Below are positions 25,891 to 35,206 of a stretch of DNA of 64,000 nucleotides, in pieces. The notes beneath the pieces were generated by a model. The model was not told where the DNA came from and made no database searches. It saw only the letters and a list, made by a program, of their open reading frames with translations. A program made the translations under genes and the position numbers. Position 1 is the first letter of the stretch. The number at the start of each line of letters is the position of its first letter. The DNA comes from Arthrobacter sp. Alg241-R88 (GTDB taxonomy: Bacteria > Actinomycetota > Actinomycetes > Actinomycetales > Micrococcaceae), in contig NZ_UNRG01000001.1 of NCBI RefSeq assembly GCF_900537115.1, positions 807,121 to 871,120 of the forward strand. The letters are read 5' to 3'.

Positions 25891-26409
25891 CTAAAGCTTG
25901 CCGGCGGCCCTGAGTGCCGAGCAGTCCGGGCACAACCCAAAGATCTCGACCGTGTGCGCTACCTCGGTGTACCCGTGTTCGCTGGCTGTGCGGGCTGCCC
26001 ACGTTTCCACGGCCGGAGCTTCCACCTCGACGGCTTTGCCGCAGTTCCGGCACAGGAGGTGGTGGTGGTGGCCGGTGACGGCACAGCGGCGGTATACCGC
26101 TTCGCCTTCGCCATTGCGCAGTACGTCCACCAGCCCCTCGTCGGCAAGGGATTGGAGGATCCGGTAGGCCGTGGCGAGGGACACCGATACGCCCTGGTTC
26201 TGCAGGATGCGGTAGAGCTCCTGCGTGCTGACAAAATCGTCCAGTTCATCAAGGGCTGCGCTCACCGCCAGCCTCTGCTTGGTGACGCGCTGTTCCTTGC
26301 CGGCAGCAGGACCGGACGCTCCGGCAGAACCGGCAACCGCCCGTGTGGTGCCGCCCGAAGCCGGGGCAGAAGCGGGCTTGGTGGAATCAGCCTTGGTGCC
26401 GAACGGCAT
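25891..26409 (-). CDS. zur: Fur family transcriptional regulator, Zur-like
   Basis: This metal-dependent repressor is about 172 residues from the ATG at 26409. A Ser/Ala/Gly-rich N-terminal tail is followed by the winged helix (KQRLAVSAALDELDDFVSTQELYRIL, VSLATAYRILQSLADEGLV). The metal region reads GHHHHLLCRNCGKAVEV, with a second pair CPDC; the two CxxC pairs hold structural zinc. It converges on znuB and probably controls the znu operon through the upstream palindrome. An in-frame ATG at 26448 would add 13 residues. Zur rather than Fur or PerR is inferred from the neighbours. Confidence 0.85.
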   Translation of the reverse strand: MPFGTKADSTKPASAPASGGTTRAVAGSAGASGPAAGKEQRVTKQRLAVSAALDELDDFVSTQELYRILQNQGVSVSLATAYRILQSLADEGLVDVLRNGEGEAVYRRCAVTGHHHHLLCRNCGKAVEVEAPAVETWAARTASEHGYTEVAHTVEIFGLCPDCSALRAAGKL

Positions 26410-26468
26410 GGATGAACTCGCTTCCCTCAGGATGGTGGCAAAGATCAAGATTACCAGCCGGAGCTTCG

Positions 26469-26504
26469 TGGACAGGGGTTCGTGCCGGACCCTAGGCTGG
26501 CGCT
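26469..26504 (+). promoter_or_regulatory. Candidate promoter for a leaderless start
   Basis: TGGACA (26469-26474), 18 nt and TAGGCT (26493-26498) precede the ATG at 26505 by 6 nt. No Shine-Dalgarno sequence is present, so transcription should begin at the ATG. Confidence 0.45.
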
Positions 26505-27161
26505 ATGAAGCTGACCAAATACACCCATGCCTGTGTCCGGCTCGAGAAGGACAGCCGGATCATCGTGCTGGATCCCGGGACATTTTCGGAATCGGCTGAG
26601 GCCCTGGCAGGTGCCGAAGCAGTGATGGTCACGCACGAACATGGCGACCATATCGACGTTCCCGTAGTGGTGGCTGCCTTAAAGGGCAACACGGACCTGG
26701 CCGTTTTTGCCCCTGCCGGCGTTGCCGACAACCTGCGCAAGGAAGCTCCCGAAGCCGCGGCCCGTATCAATACGGTCGACCCCGGGTCATCCTTCGAAGT
26801 GGCCGGCTTCGAGGTCCGCAGCTTTGGCGGACAGCACGCCTTGATCCACCCGCAGATCCCCGTTGTGGCCAACGTCGGCTACCTCCTGGACGGAAACGTG
26901 TACCACCCGGGCGATTCGTTTGTTATTCCTGACGGCATCAGCGTGCAAACACTCCTCGTTCCCCTTCATGCGCCATGGAGCAAGGCCGCCGAGGTGGTGG
27001 ACTTCGTGATCGGCGTCCGCGCACCCCGCGCCTTCCAGATCCATGACGGACTGCTCAATGACGCTGGCCTGAAAATTGTGGAGGGCCATGTCAAGAGGCT
27101 CGGCGCCAAATACGGTACGGAGTATCAGCACCTGGCCGCACGGGAGTCCGTGGAAATCTAG
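26505..27161 (+). CDS. MBL-fold metallo-hydrolase (UlaG-like)
   Basis: This metallo-beta-lactamase-fold protein of 218 residues has the motif THEHGDH at 43-49. The HPGDSF segment near the middle supplies the bridging Asp, and FQIHDGLL supplies a further His. It resembles the UlaG/YcjG-like metal-dependent hydrolases. The substrate is unknown. The gene appears leaderless, with a -10 box ending 6 nt before the ATG. Its stop overlaps the stop of the convergent cysteine synthase-family gene by 4 nt. Confidence 0.82.
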   Translation: MKLTKYTHACVRLEKDSRIIVLDPGTFSESAEALAGAEAVMVTHEHGDHIDVPVVVAALKGNTDLAVFAPAGVADNLRKEAPEAAARINTVDPGSSFEVAGFEVRSFGGQHALIHPQIPVVANVGYLLDGNVYHPGDSFVIPDGISVQTLLVPLHAPWSKAAEVVDFVIGVRAPRAFQIHDGLLNDAGLKIVEGHVKRLGAKYGTEYQHLAARESVEI

Positions 27162-28249
27162 ACCTCTGCGCCGTCCCAGCTGCCGGTGTCGAAGAACCGC
27201 CGGATCACCGCTTCATACGGCGCAGGGTCCAAGCCATGCGAAGCCAACCAGTCCGGGTGGTAGTAGTTGCCTGCGTAGCGCTCGCCGCCGTCGCACATGA
27301 GCGAGACGATGCTGCCCTTCCGGCCCTCCGCGATCATTCCGGCAATGACCTGCCACACGCCCCAGAGGTTGGTGCCGGTAGAGGGGCCGGCGTGGAGTCC
27401 GGCGAGCGCGTGCAGGTGGCGCATGGCGGCGACCGATGCTGCGTCCGGAACCTGGATCATGTGGTCGATCACGGATGGCACGAAGCTGGGCTCCATCCTC
27501 GGCCGGCCGATGCCCTCGATCCTGGATGGCAGGCCGGTGGCCGGGCCGGAGGTGTTACCGCGCCAGCCCGGGTAGAAGGCTGAGTTCTCCGGGTCCACCA
27601 CCAGAAGCCGCGTGGGATGGCTGTGGTAACGGAGGTACCTCCCGATCGTTGCGCTGGTGCCGCCCGTCCCTGCGCCCACTACAATCCAGTCCGGGATGGG
27701 ATGTTCCTCCAGTTCGAGCTGGCCGAAGATGGACTCCGCGATGTTGTTGTTTCCGCGCCAGTCCGTTGCCCGCTCCGCGTAGGTGAACTGGTCCATGTAG
27801 TGCCCGCCGCAGGTGGCGGCGACTTCCTCCGCCGTCGCATAGACCTCGGAGGCGTGGTCCACCAGGAGGCATGCGCCGCCGAACTGCTCGATCAGGGCAA
27901 TTTTTTCGGCGCTGGTGGTGCGCGCCATGACGGCGATGAACGGCAGCCCCAGGAGCTGGGCAAAATACGCTTCGGACACGGCGGTGCTGCCGCTGGAGGC
28001 CTCAACAATGGTGGTGTCTTCCCTGATCCAGCCGTTGACCAGCCCGAACAGGAACAGGGAGCGCGCCAGCCGGTGTTTGAGGGAGCCGGTACGGTGCGTG
28101 GACTCATCCTTCAAATAGAGCTGTACACCCCAGTGCTCCGGGAGGGGCACCGAGTAGAGGTGTGTATCTGCGGAGCGGTTGTTTTCTGCCGTGATTTTCC
28201 GGATGGCTTCATCGGCCCAGTCCCGGCCCGCGGTGCGCTCGATCTTCAC
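27158..28249 (-). CDS. PLP-dependent cysteine synthase-family enzyme (Cds1-like desulfhydrase)
   Basis: This fold-type II PLP enzyme of 363 residues has its PLP lysine at K58 in TGSLKHRLA. The substrate loop reads [11 protein letters not shown], and the phosphate-binding glycines are in [16 protein letters not shown]. The protein resembles mycobacterial Cds1, which breaks down cysteine to sulfide, pyruvate and ammonia, more than a biosynthetic CysK. A 75-nt gap separates its start from the divergent rhodanese gene, so the two sulfur-related genes share a promoter region. Direction of the reaction is inferred from similarity. Confidence 0.8.
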   Translation of the reverse strand: MKIERTAGRDWADEAIRKITAENNRSADTHLYSVPLPEHWGVQLYLKDESTHRTGSLKHRLARSLFLFGLVNGWIREDTTIVEASSGSTAVSEAYFAQLLGLPFIAVMARTTSAEKIALIEQFGGACLLVDHASEVYATAEEVAATCGGHYMDQFTYAERATDWRGNNNIAESIFGQLELEEHPIPDWIVVGAGTGGTSATIGRYLRYHSHPTRLLVVDPENSAFYPGWRGNTSGPATGLPSRIEGIGRPRMEPSFVPSVIDHMIQVPDAASVAAMRHLHALAGLHAGPSTGTNLWGVWQVIAGMIAEGRKGSIVSLMCDGGERYAGNYYHPDWLASHGLDPAPYEAVIRRFFDTGSWDGAEV

Positions 28250-28322
28250 CGCACCAGCCTACCCGCGGCCGCCGGAGCTGCCGTTAGAGTGGGAGCGTTG
28301 GCTGCCCACCGGAAGGAGCACG

Positions 28323-29234
28323 ATGAATCCCCTCATGGATGTTTCGGCGCTGGAAAAGCGCCTGGCTGCCGGCATGCGCACGGTGCTGCTGGACGTGCGC
28401 TGGGCGCTGGGGGACCCGCACGGCCACGACCACTACCTGCAGGGGCACCTGCCGGGCGCCGTCTTCGTTGACCTGGCCGCCGAACTTGCAGACCCTGCAG
28501 CTTCCGAGCGGGGCAGGCACCCGCTGCCAACTCCCGGCGCCTTGCAGGAAGCGGCGAGGCGCTGGGGCATCACCCGGGGCGATGTTGTGGTGGCCTACGA
28601 TGACAGCGCCAATATGGCGGCCGCACGGGCGTGGTGGATGCTGCGGAACGCCGGCGTTCGCGAGGTCTACCTGCTCGACGGCGGCCTGGCAGCGTGGCGT
28701 GCGGCCGGCTTGCCGATCGACCAGGGCGAGGTCAGGGCCAGTCCCGGTAACGTCACCCTGGCAGACGGACAGATGCCGGTCCTTGGGGCAGCCGATGTAA
28801 CCGGCTGGTTGGAGGCCGGGATCCTTACGTCTGGTCCAGCTTCGGAGAGAATTCTGCTCGACGCGAGGGCCGGAGAACGGTACCGCGGCGACATTGAGCC
28901 TGTTGATCCCCGCGCAGGCCATATCCCTGGTGCAGTCAGCGCTCCAACCACCGGGAACGTGGACGGTGCGGGCCGCTTCCTGCCTCCCGCCGAGTTGCGC
29001 CGGCGCTTCGAATCGCTGGGCATCACCGACGACAGCCGGGTGGGCGTCTACTGCGGTTCCGGGGTCACGGCAGCCCACCAGGTGGCAGCCCTTGAGCTCG
29101 CCGGATTCCGTGCTGCCCTCTATCCCGGGTCCTTCTCAGAGTGGTCCAGTAATGCCAATTTGCCTGTGGTGACGGGACCGGAACCCGGCGGCGGCGGGCC
29201 GGCTGAGTGGAAACATGGCGAGGCTGAAGGGTAG
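28323..29234 (+). CDS. Sulfurtransferase with two rhodanese domains
   Basis: This protein of about 303 residues has tandem rhodanese domains, the layout of thiosulfate or 3-mercaptopyruvate sulfurtransferases. The C-terminal domain carries the active cysteine C244 in the loop CGSGVT. The N-terminal domain has DDSANM at the same place and is structural. The start ATG at 28323 has GGAAGGAG upstream; the frame stays open before it but overlaps the divergent gene. CGSGVT resembles the mercaptopyruvate or mixed group, but the substrate is not certain. Confidence 0.87.
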   Translation: MNPLMDVSALEKRLAAGMRTVLLDVRWALGDPHGHDHYLQGHLPGAVFVDLAAELADPAASERGRHPLPTPGALQEAARRWGITRGDVVVAYDDSANMAAARAWWMLRNAGVREVYLLDGGLAAWRAAGLPIDQGEVRASPGNVTLADGQMPVLGAADVTGWLEAGILTSGPASERILLDARAGERYRGDIEPVDPRAGHIPGAVSAPTTGNVDGAGRFLPPAELRRRFESLGITDDSRVGVYCGSGVTAAHQVAALELAGFRAALYPGSFSEWSSNANLPVVTGPEPGGGGPAEWKHGEAEG

Positions 29235-29243
29235 CGTCGCACT
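29232..29243 (+). promoter_or_regulatory. Candidate -10 box for a leaderless start
   Basis: TAGCGT (29232-29237) ends 6 nt before the ATG at 29244, with no Shine-Dalgarno sequence between. This matches the leaderless arrangement also seen at 26505 and 41043. It overlaps the stop of the rhodanese gene. Confidence 0.35.
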
Positions 29244-30422
29244 ATGACTCCTGGACGTCCCGTGCCGCCGCCCCTCGCAAAACCTGTCACCCCCAAACCT
29301 GCCGCTCCTGCACCAGCCGGCTCTGGCGTTATTGCCTCCAACGACGGCGTCCTGGCCGCCGCTTACGGTGCAACGTCTCCGGACAGCGGGCTGGTGCCGC
29401 TGACCCTTGCCCGGCGCACTCCCGGGGCGGACGACGTCGAAATCGCCATTGAGTTTTGCGGGCTGTGCCATTCCGATGTCCACGCTGTGCGTGGTGAGTG
29501 GGGCGGCCAGAGCTGGCCGCTTGTGCCCGGCCACGAAATCGTGGGTACTGTCAGCCGGGTCGGGTCAGCGGTCACCGACTTCGTGCCCGGGGACCGCGTG
29601 GGCGTGGGCTGCATGGTGGATTCCTGCCGCGAGTGCGAAAGCTGCCTGGACGGGCTGGAACAGTACTGCGAAAACGGGATGACCGCCACGTACGGTGCAG
29701 TGGACCGGCGGAACGGCGGTTCCCTGACGCAGGGCGGCTATTCCTCCTCCGTGGTGGTGGACCGCCGCTATGTCCTTCGGGTGCCTGAATCCCTGGATCC
29801 CGCCGCCGTCGCACCGTTGCTGTGTGCAGGGGTCACGACGTTTTCGCCCCTGCGGCATTTCGACGTCGAAGAAGGCGATGTGGTGGGTGTGGTGGGGCTG
29901 GGCGGACTCGGCCACATGGGCGTCAAGCTCGCCAAAGCCATGGGAGCCAAGGTGGTGGTGTTCACCACGTCCGAATCCAAGGTGCCGGCCGCCCTTGAAC
30001 TGGGCGCCGACGAGGTAGTTTTGTCCCGTGATGAGGCAGCGATGGACGCCGCCAACCGCACCATCGACCTGATCATCGACACCGTCGCAGCCCCGCACGA
30101 CCTGAACCCGCTGTTCCGCACCCTGCGCGTGGACGGTGCACTCTTCCAGCTCGGCCTTCCGTCCGAAGCTATGCCGCCCGTGAACCCTCGGGCGCTGATC
30201 CGGCGCCGGATAGCCTATGCCGGCTCCTTGATCGGAGGCATTGCCGAAACCCAGGAAATGCTGGACTTCTGCGCAGAGCACGGCGTTGTTGCGGACGTTG
30301 AAGTGGTCCGGGCAGACCAGCTGAACGAGGCCTACGACCGAATGGTCGCGGGCGATGTGAAATACCGGTTTGTGCTGGACACCAGTACCCTGCAGGTGCC
30401 CGCCAAGGAGGCAGACGCATGA
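29244..30422 (+). CDS. Zinc-dependent NAD(P) alcohol dehydrogenase (YahK/CAD type)
   Basis: This medium-chain dehydrogenase of 392 residues has catalytic zinc ligands in FCGLCHSDVH and PGHEIVG. The structural zinc loop reads CRECESC and continues to YC. The nucleotide site is VGLGGLGHMGVKLAKAMGA. It belongs to the cinnamyl-alcohol/aldehyde reductase group, which often prefers NADPH and reduces aldehydes. A Pro/Ala-rich N-terminal extension of about 35 residues precedes the domain. Its end overlaps the HIT gene by 4 nt. Confidence 0.88.
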   Translation: MTPGRPVPPPLAKPVTPKPAAPAPAGSGVIASNDGVLAAAYGATSPDSGLVPLTLARRTPGADDVEIAIEFCGLCHSDVHAVRGEWGGQSWPLVPGHEIVGTVSRVGSAVTDFVPGDRVGVGCMVDSCRECESCLDGLEQYCENGMTATYGAVDRRNGGSLTQGGYSSSVVVDRRYVLRVPESLDPAAVAPLLCAGVTTFSPLRHFDVEEGDVVGVVGLGGLGHMGVKLAKAMGAKVVVFTTSESKVPAALELGADEVVLSRDEAAMDAANRTIDLIIDTVAAPHDLNPLFRTLRVDGALFQLGLPSEAMPPVNPRALIRRRIAYAGSLIGGIAETQEMLDFCAEHGVVADVEVVRADQLNEAYDRMVAGDVKYRFVLDTSTLQVPAKEADA

Positions 30423-30844
30423 GCACGCTCTTCACCAGGATCCTGAACGGCGAAATCCCCGGCCGCTTTGTCTGGCGGGAAGACGACGTGGCGGCATTCC
30501 TCACCACGGGACCGTTGGCCGACGGACACACCCTGGTGGTCCCCACGGAGGAAGTGGACCGCTGGACCGACGCTTCCCCGGAGACCCTGGCGAGGGTCAT
30601 GGAGGTGGCCCGGCGGATCGGAGCCGTCCAGGTGGACACCTTCGGCGCGGCGCGGGCCGGGCTGATCGTGGCAGGTTATGAAATCAACCACCTCCACGTG
30701 CACGTGTGGCCTTCGAGGAGCATGGCGGACTTCAACTTCGCCTCGGCAGACCAGAATCCGGATCCGAAGGTCCTGGATGCCAATGCCGAGAAACTGCGGG
30801 AAGGCCTCCGGGCCGCCGGGTACGGCGCGTTCGTCCCGGCCTGA
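30419..30844 (+). CDS. HIT family nucleotide-binding protein
   Basis: This histidine-triad protein of 141 residues carries the motif HLHVHVWP (HxHxHxx). The N-terminal FTRILNGEIPGRFVWREDDV segment is typical of the family. These proteins hydrolyse purine nucleotide phosphoramidates or dinucleotides. It overlaps the alcohol dehydrogenase gene (ATGA) and is followed by a hairpin. Confidence 0.9.
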   Translation: MSTLFTRILNGEIPGRFVWREDDVAAFLTTGPLADGHTLVVPTEEVDRWTDASPETLARVMEVARRIGAVQVDTFGAARAGLIVAGYEINHLHVHVWPSRSMADFNFASADQNPDPKVLDANAEKLREGLRAAGYGAFVPA

Positions 30845-30877
30845 CGGTTTGCGGCTGGCCGTTCCCGGCCTTCTGTT

Positions 30878-30906
30878 CCCGGCCTAGGCATACTGCCTAG
30901 GCCGGG
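30878..30906. terminator. Bidirectional hairpin between the HIT gene and hrpA
   Basis: CCCGGCCTAGGCA (30878-30890) pairs perfectly with TGCCTAGGCCGGG (30894-30906) around TAC. The hrpA stop codon lies inside the stem. It can serve both convergent genes. Confidence 0.65.
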
Positions 30907-33900
30907 GCCAGCGCCTTGTTGAGCACGGCGCGGATCCGCTTCTCGGATACCGAATAGGCCGTTCCGAGTTCGACGGCGAAGAGGCTCACCCGGAGCTCTT
31001 CGATCATCCAGCGGACCTGGGCCAGTTCGCCGCCCGCCCGCCGTCCCGGAAGCAGGGCGGAAACGGCGTCGTCGTAGTCGTCCTCGAGCCGCTGCACTAC
31101 CGCCATGCTGAGGGCATCGCGCTGGACGTTGCCCGGGAGGCGCTCCAGCCGCTTTTCAATGGCGGCGAGGTACCTGGGGAGCTGGCTGAGCTGGGCATAG
31201 CCGGTGCGTGCCACAAACCCCGGGTACACCAAGTGCTCCAGCTGGCTCTTGATGTCATTGAGCGCGCTGATGAGTGCGAGGCTGGTAGTGCCCTTGAGCT
31301 GCTTTTCAATTCGCCGGGTAGCGGCAAGGATGCGCTCCACCACGGCGGTCACGCTGAACACGGTATCGATCAGCTCGGCCCGGACCACTTCATAGAGCGC
31401 ATCGAAGGACTGCCGGTCCCAGGGCAATTCTGCCGGGGTGAGTTTGTCGATGGCTGCCAGCGCGCAGTCGGCAATCAGCGCTGCGACCGAGCCGTGCGGG
31501 TTCTGGCTGAATGTCAGCTTCTCGGTGTTGCTCAGGTGCTCCAGCACGTACCGGTCGGGAGCGGGAACGCGCAGCGCCAGCAGCCTGATCACACCGCCGC
31601 GCATGGCGTCCTGCTGCTCGTCCGGGGTCTGGAAAACCCGGAGTGCCACCGACTTGCCCTGGTCAACCAACGCCGGATAACCGGTGACAGTGTGGCCCTT
31701 GACCATGCTGCTGACCTGGCGTTGGACGGTGCCAAAGCTCCACTCGGTCAGGCCTTCCTGCTCCCGGAATCCGGCGGGGCCGGAGCCGGCCGGGACGTTG
31801 GCGGGCGCCTGCACCCGGCGATTCCCGCCGTCGTCCGATGCGCCCCCCGTACGCGCTGCCTTGCTGCGCGGCCCGGTAGAGGCAGGCGTGGCACCGAGGG
31901 ATTCGGCAATGGCCCGCCGGGTGGCGGGTGCAAGCTGTTCCTGCAGGGCCGCGAGGTCCTTGCCCTCGTCCAGGACCTTGCCCTTGCTGTCCACTACCTT
32001 GAAGGTCACGCGAAGGTGCGGGGCCACCGCGTCCCAGTTCCACGAACCGGGCGGGATGATGCTTCCGCGGATGCGGCGGAGCGCAAGTTCGAGGGACGGT
32101 TCCAGTTCATCCGAGGCCGGGTCGAAATCGGACTCAAGTACCGCCACTGCCTGCCGGGCTACGTCCGGGGCAGGAACAAAGTTCTTGCGGATCTGCTTCG
32201 GCAGGGACTTGATCAGGGCCGTCACCAGTTCCACGCGCTGGCCGGGGATCAGCCACCGGAATGCCTTGTCGTCCAGCTGATTCAGGAAAAGGACCGGCAC
32301 CTCGGCAGTGACGCCGTCGTTCGGGTTGGGCGGCGAGCCGGGGGCGACCGGGTGGAACTCGTAGGTCAGCGGGAGTTCAAAGCCCTTGTGCAGCCAGGTC
32401 TTCGGGTAGGCGGATTCGTCGAGCTCGTCGGCGTCATTGTTGAGGAGGAGCGACTTGTCATAGTCCAGGAGGTCCGGGTTCTGGTGCCGGGCGTCCTTCC
32501 ACCATTTATCAAAGTGCCGTTCGGACACAACGTCCTGCCCCACCCGGGCGTCGTAGAACTCAAACAGCGTCTCGTCGTCCACCAGGAGGTCCCGGCGCCG
32601 CATCCTGGCTTCGAGTTCCTCAACCTCCTGCAGGAGGGCCCGGTTGCGGTGGAAGAACTTGTGGTGGGTTTTCCAGTCGCCCTCCACCAGGGCGTGCCTG
32701 ATGAAGAGTTCCCGGGCGACCACCGGGTCCACCCTGCCGTAGTTGATCCTGCGCTGGGCGATGATGGGAACACCGTACAGCGTGACCTTTTCGTAGGCCA
32801 TGACCGCGCCCTGGCGGGTGGACCAGTGGGGTTCGCTGTAGCTGCGCTTGACGAGGTCCGGGGCCACCTGTTCTGCCCAGGCGGGATCGAATTTCGCTGC
32901 AACCCTGGCCCAGAGCCGGCTCGTTTCCACCAGCTCCGCCGCCATCACGAAGGTGGGCGACTTCTTGAACAATGCAGAACCGGGGAAGATTGCGAAGCGG
33001 CTGCCCCTGGCCCCGGCGTACTCACGCTTGCGCTCATCCAGGATGCCGATGTGGCTCAGGAGCCCGGACAGGAGGCTGATGTGGATGCCGTCGTGGTTGC
33101 CTACCGGATCGGCCAGGCGTTTGTTGTCCAGGCTGATGCCCAGGGGCCGGGCAAGCTGGCGCAGTTGGGCAAACAGATCCTGCCACTCACGCACCCGAAG
33201 GTAGTTGATGAATTCGGCCCGGCACAGGCGGCGGAAGGCCGACGACGACAGCTCCTGCTGCTTCTCCTGGATGTAGTTCCACAGGTTCAGGAAGCCGGTG
33301 AAGTCCGAGTTCTCGTCCTTGAACCGGTTGTGCTTTTCCGCCGCGAGCTGCTGCTTGTCCGTAGGGCGCTCGCGGGGGTCCTGGATGGTGAGGGCTGCTG
33401 CCAAAATCATGACCTCACGGACACAGCCGCGTTTTCCCGCTTCCACGATCATCCGGCCCAGCCGGGGATCCACCGGGAGCTGGGCGAGCTTTTGCCCGAC
33501 GGCGGTGAGCCCGCCGCCGCTTTTCGCGCCGCCCGTGCCGTTCTGGGGCTGTGCGGCAGCCAGTGCGCCGAGCTCGCGGAGCAGTGTGACGCCGTCGTTG
33601 ATTGCCCTCGTTTCGGGAGGTTCCACGAAAGGGAAGTTTTCGACGTCCTTCGGTCCCCGCGCCACTCCCATGGCTGTCATCTGGAGGATGACGGCCGCCA
33701 GGTTCGTGCGCAGGATTTCGGGATCGGTGAAGCGGGGCCGGGACTCGAAGTCCTCCTCCGAGTAAAGGCGGATGGCGATGCCGTCGGACACGCGGCCGCA
33801 CCGGCCGGAACGCTGGTTGGCCGATGCCTGCGAGACGCGCTCGATGGGGAGCCGCTGGACCTTGGTGCGGTGTGAGTACCGCGAGATGCGCGCGGTGCCT

Positions 33901-34862
33901 GTGTCGATCACGTACTTGATACCAGGCACTGTCAGCGACGTCTCAGCCACGTTGGTGGCGAGCACGATCCGGCGTTTGTTGCCGGGATGGAACACCTTGT
34001 GCTGTTCCTGCAGGCTCAGGCGTGCGAACAGGGGGAGGATTTCAGTTCCGGCCAGCCTTCTATTGGACTGGATCCGGGACTGGAGGGCGTCGGCGGCATC
34101 CCGGATCTCGCGCTCGCCGGAAAAGAATACGAGGATGTCGCCGGGTGCTTCCGCAGCGAGTTCATCCACCGCGTCACAGACGGCGTCGAGCGGGTCGCGG
34201 TCTTCCTCGAGCTCGTCGTCGGAAGCGTTCTCTTCATCTGTCCCGGCCGGTGCCTGAGACAGTGGGCGGTACCGGATCTCCACCGGGTACGTCCGCCCGG
34301 AGACCTCGATGATGGGGGCAGGGACGTCCGGAGTGCCGAAATGGTTGGCGAACCGTTCCGGATCGATGGTGGCGGAGGTGATGATCACCTTGAGGTCGGG
34401 CCGCTGCGGCAGGATCCGCTTGAGGTAGCCGAGAATGAAGTCGATGTTGAGGCTGCGCTCGTGGGCTTCGTCAATGATGATTGCGTTGTACTTGCGCAGC
34501 AGTTTGTCGCGCTGGATTTCCGCCAGCAGGATGCCATCGGTCATCAGCTTAACCTTGGTGTTCCGGCTGACTTCGCCGGTGAAGCGGACCTGGAAGCCGA
34601 CTTCCTGGCCGATATCCACGCCTAGTTCCTCGGCGATGCGCTCCGCAACCGTGCGGGCTGCAAGCCGGCGCGGTTGGGTGTGGCCGATCAGGCCGTTTTC
34701 GCCCAGGCCAAGCTCGAGGCACATCTTGGGAATCTGGGTGGTCTTACCGGAGCCGGTCTCGCCGGCGATGATGGTCACCTGGTTCGCTGCGATGGCGGCC
34801 ATCAGGTCTTCGCGGCGCTCGGAGACCGGGAGCTCGGCAGGATAGGAAATGTGAAGTGTCAT
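30897..34862 (-). CDS. hrpA: ATP-dependent RNA helicase HrpA
   Basis: This very large DEAH-box helicase of 1321 residues has Walker A GETGSGKT at 34-41 and DEAH at 131-134 (IIDEAHERSLN). TSATID follows. The C-terminal helicase half contains VLATNVAETSLTVPGIKYVIDTG and the QRSGRCGRV motif. HA2 and OB domains and a long C-terminal DUF3418-type region complete the family architecture. In E. coli HrpA acts on RNA and stalled ribosomes. The length agrees with full-length bacterial HrpA, and there is no frame break. Confidence 0.95.
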   Translation of the reverse strand: MTLHISYPAELPVSERREDLMAAIAANQVTIIAGETGSGKTTQIPKMCLELGLGENGLIGHTQPRRLAARTVAERIAEELGVDIGQEVGFQVRFTGEVSRNTKVKLMTDGILLAEIQRDKLLRKYNAIIIDEAHERSLNIDFILGYLKRILPQRPDLKVIITSATIDPERFANHFGTPDVPAPIIEVSGRTYPVEIRYRPLSQAPAGTDEENASDDELEEDRDPLDAVCDAVDELAAEAPGDILVFFSGEREIRDAADALQSRIQSNRRLAGTEILPLFARLSLQEQHKVFHPGNKRRIVLATNVAETSLTVPGIKYVIDTGTARISRYSHRTKVQRLPIERVSQASANQRSGRCGRVSDGIAIRLYSEEDFESRPRFTDPEILRTNLAAVILQMTAMGVARGPKDVENFPFVEPPETRAINDGVTLLRELGALAAAQPQNGTGGAKSGGGLTAVGQKLAQLPVDPRLGRMIVEAGKRGCVREVMILAAALTIQDPRERPTDKQQLAAEKHNRFKDENSDFTGFLNLWNYIQEKQQELSSSAFRRLCRAEFINYLRVREWQDLFAQLRQLARPLGISLDNKRLADPVGNHDGIHISLLSGLLSHIGILDERKREYAGARGSRFAIFPGSALFKKSPTFVMAAELVETSRLWARVAAKFDPAWAEQVAPDLVKRSYSEPHWSTRQGAVMAYEKVTLYGVPIIAQRRINYGRVDPVVARELFIRHALVEGDWKTHHKFFHRNRALLQEVEELEARMRRRDLLVDDETLFEFYDARVGQDVVSERHFDKWWKDARHQNPDLLDYDKSLLLNNDADELDESAYPKTWLHKGFELPLTYEFHPVAPGSPPNPNDGVTAEVPVLFLNQLDDKAFRWLIPGQRVELVTALIKSLPKQIRKNFVPAPDVARQAVAVLESDFDPASDELEPSLELALRRIRGSIIPPGSWNWDAVAPHLRVTFKVVDSKGKVLDEGKDLAALQEQLAPATRRAIAESLGATPASTGPRSKAARTGGASDDGGNRRVQAPANVPAGSGPAGFREQEGLTEWSFGTVQRQVSSMVKGHTVTGYPALVDQGKSVALRVFQTPDEQQDAMRGGVIRLLALRVPAPDRYVLEHLSNTEKLTFSQNPHGSVAALIADCALAAIDKLTPAELPWDRQSFDALYEVVRAELIDTVFSVTAVVERILAATRRIEKQLKGTTSLALISALNDIKSQLEHLVYPGFVARTGYAQLSQLPRYLAAIEKRLERLPGNVQRDALSMAVVQRLEDDYDDAVSALLPGRRAGGELAQVRWMIEELRVSLFAVELGTAYSVSEKRIRAVLNKALAPA

Positions 34863-34957
34863 GGCTGCTGACAGTCTACTGCGGGAGCCCGGGCTTCCCG
34901 CCTTCGACTGGTTGCAGCCCTACCCGGTGCTTGGGTGGTTGGGTTGGGTGGTTGGGG

Positions 34958-35125
34958 CTAGAAAATGCGGAGCGTGTAGTTGGTGCTGGGAAGGTCCAGG
35001 GCGGACCAGGCTTCATGCGATTCGACGGGAGGCGTGTGCCCCCGCCCGTCACGCAGGAGGGCCGACACAGTGGCGGCAAATACGAGGAGCAGCAGGACGA
35101 TGAGGGCGGTTGTGAGGATTTCCAT
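34958..35125 (-). CDS. Small single-pass membrane protein, unknown
   Basis: About 55 residues begin with one hydrophobic helix (MEILTTALIVLLLLVFAATV), followed by a short polar tail ending in TNYTLRIF. GGAGAAG lies 9 nt before the ATG at 35125; an in-frame ATG at 35197 is possible but would run through the regulator's promoter. It is divergent from the GlxA-type gene and shares the dyad at 35161-35197 with it. No function is proposed. Confidence 0.55.
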   Translation of the reverse strand: MEILTTALIVLLLLVFAATVSALLRDGRGHTPPVESHEAWSALDLPSTNYTLRIF

Positions 35126-35160
35126 GCCTCCATGCTTCTCCTCTTTGCCATCCAGAAAAA

Positions 35161-35197
35161 GTGGCAGAAATGCCCAAAAAGGGATAATTCCTGCCAC
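35161..35197. promoter_or_regulatory. Candidate operator dyad between small membrane gene and GlxA-type regulator
   Basis: GTGGCAG (35161-35167) and CTGCCAC (35191-35197) are the ends of a longer inverted repeat, with arms GTGGCAGAAATGCCC and GGGATAATTCCTGCCAC. A GATAAT -10-like box (35182-35187) lies within the right arm, so a bound regulator would block or reshape the promoter. Confidence 0.5.
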
Positions 35198-35206
35198 AAT
35201 GGAAGC

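Noticed and set aside
31233..33875. 880-codon open frame on the plus strand inside hrpA
   Set aside because: It is antisense to a well-supported DEAH helicase. Long antisense frames arise in GC-rich coding DNA, and the translation shows no domain.
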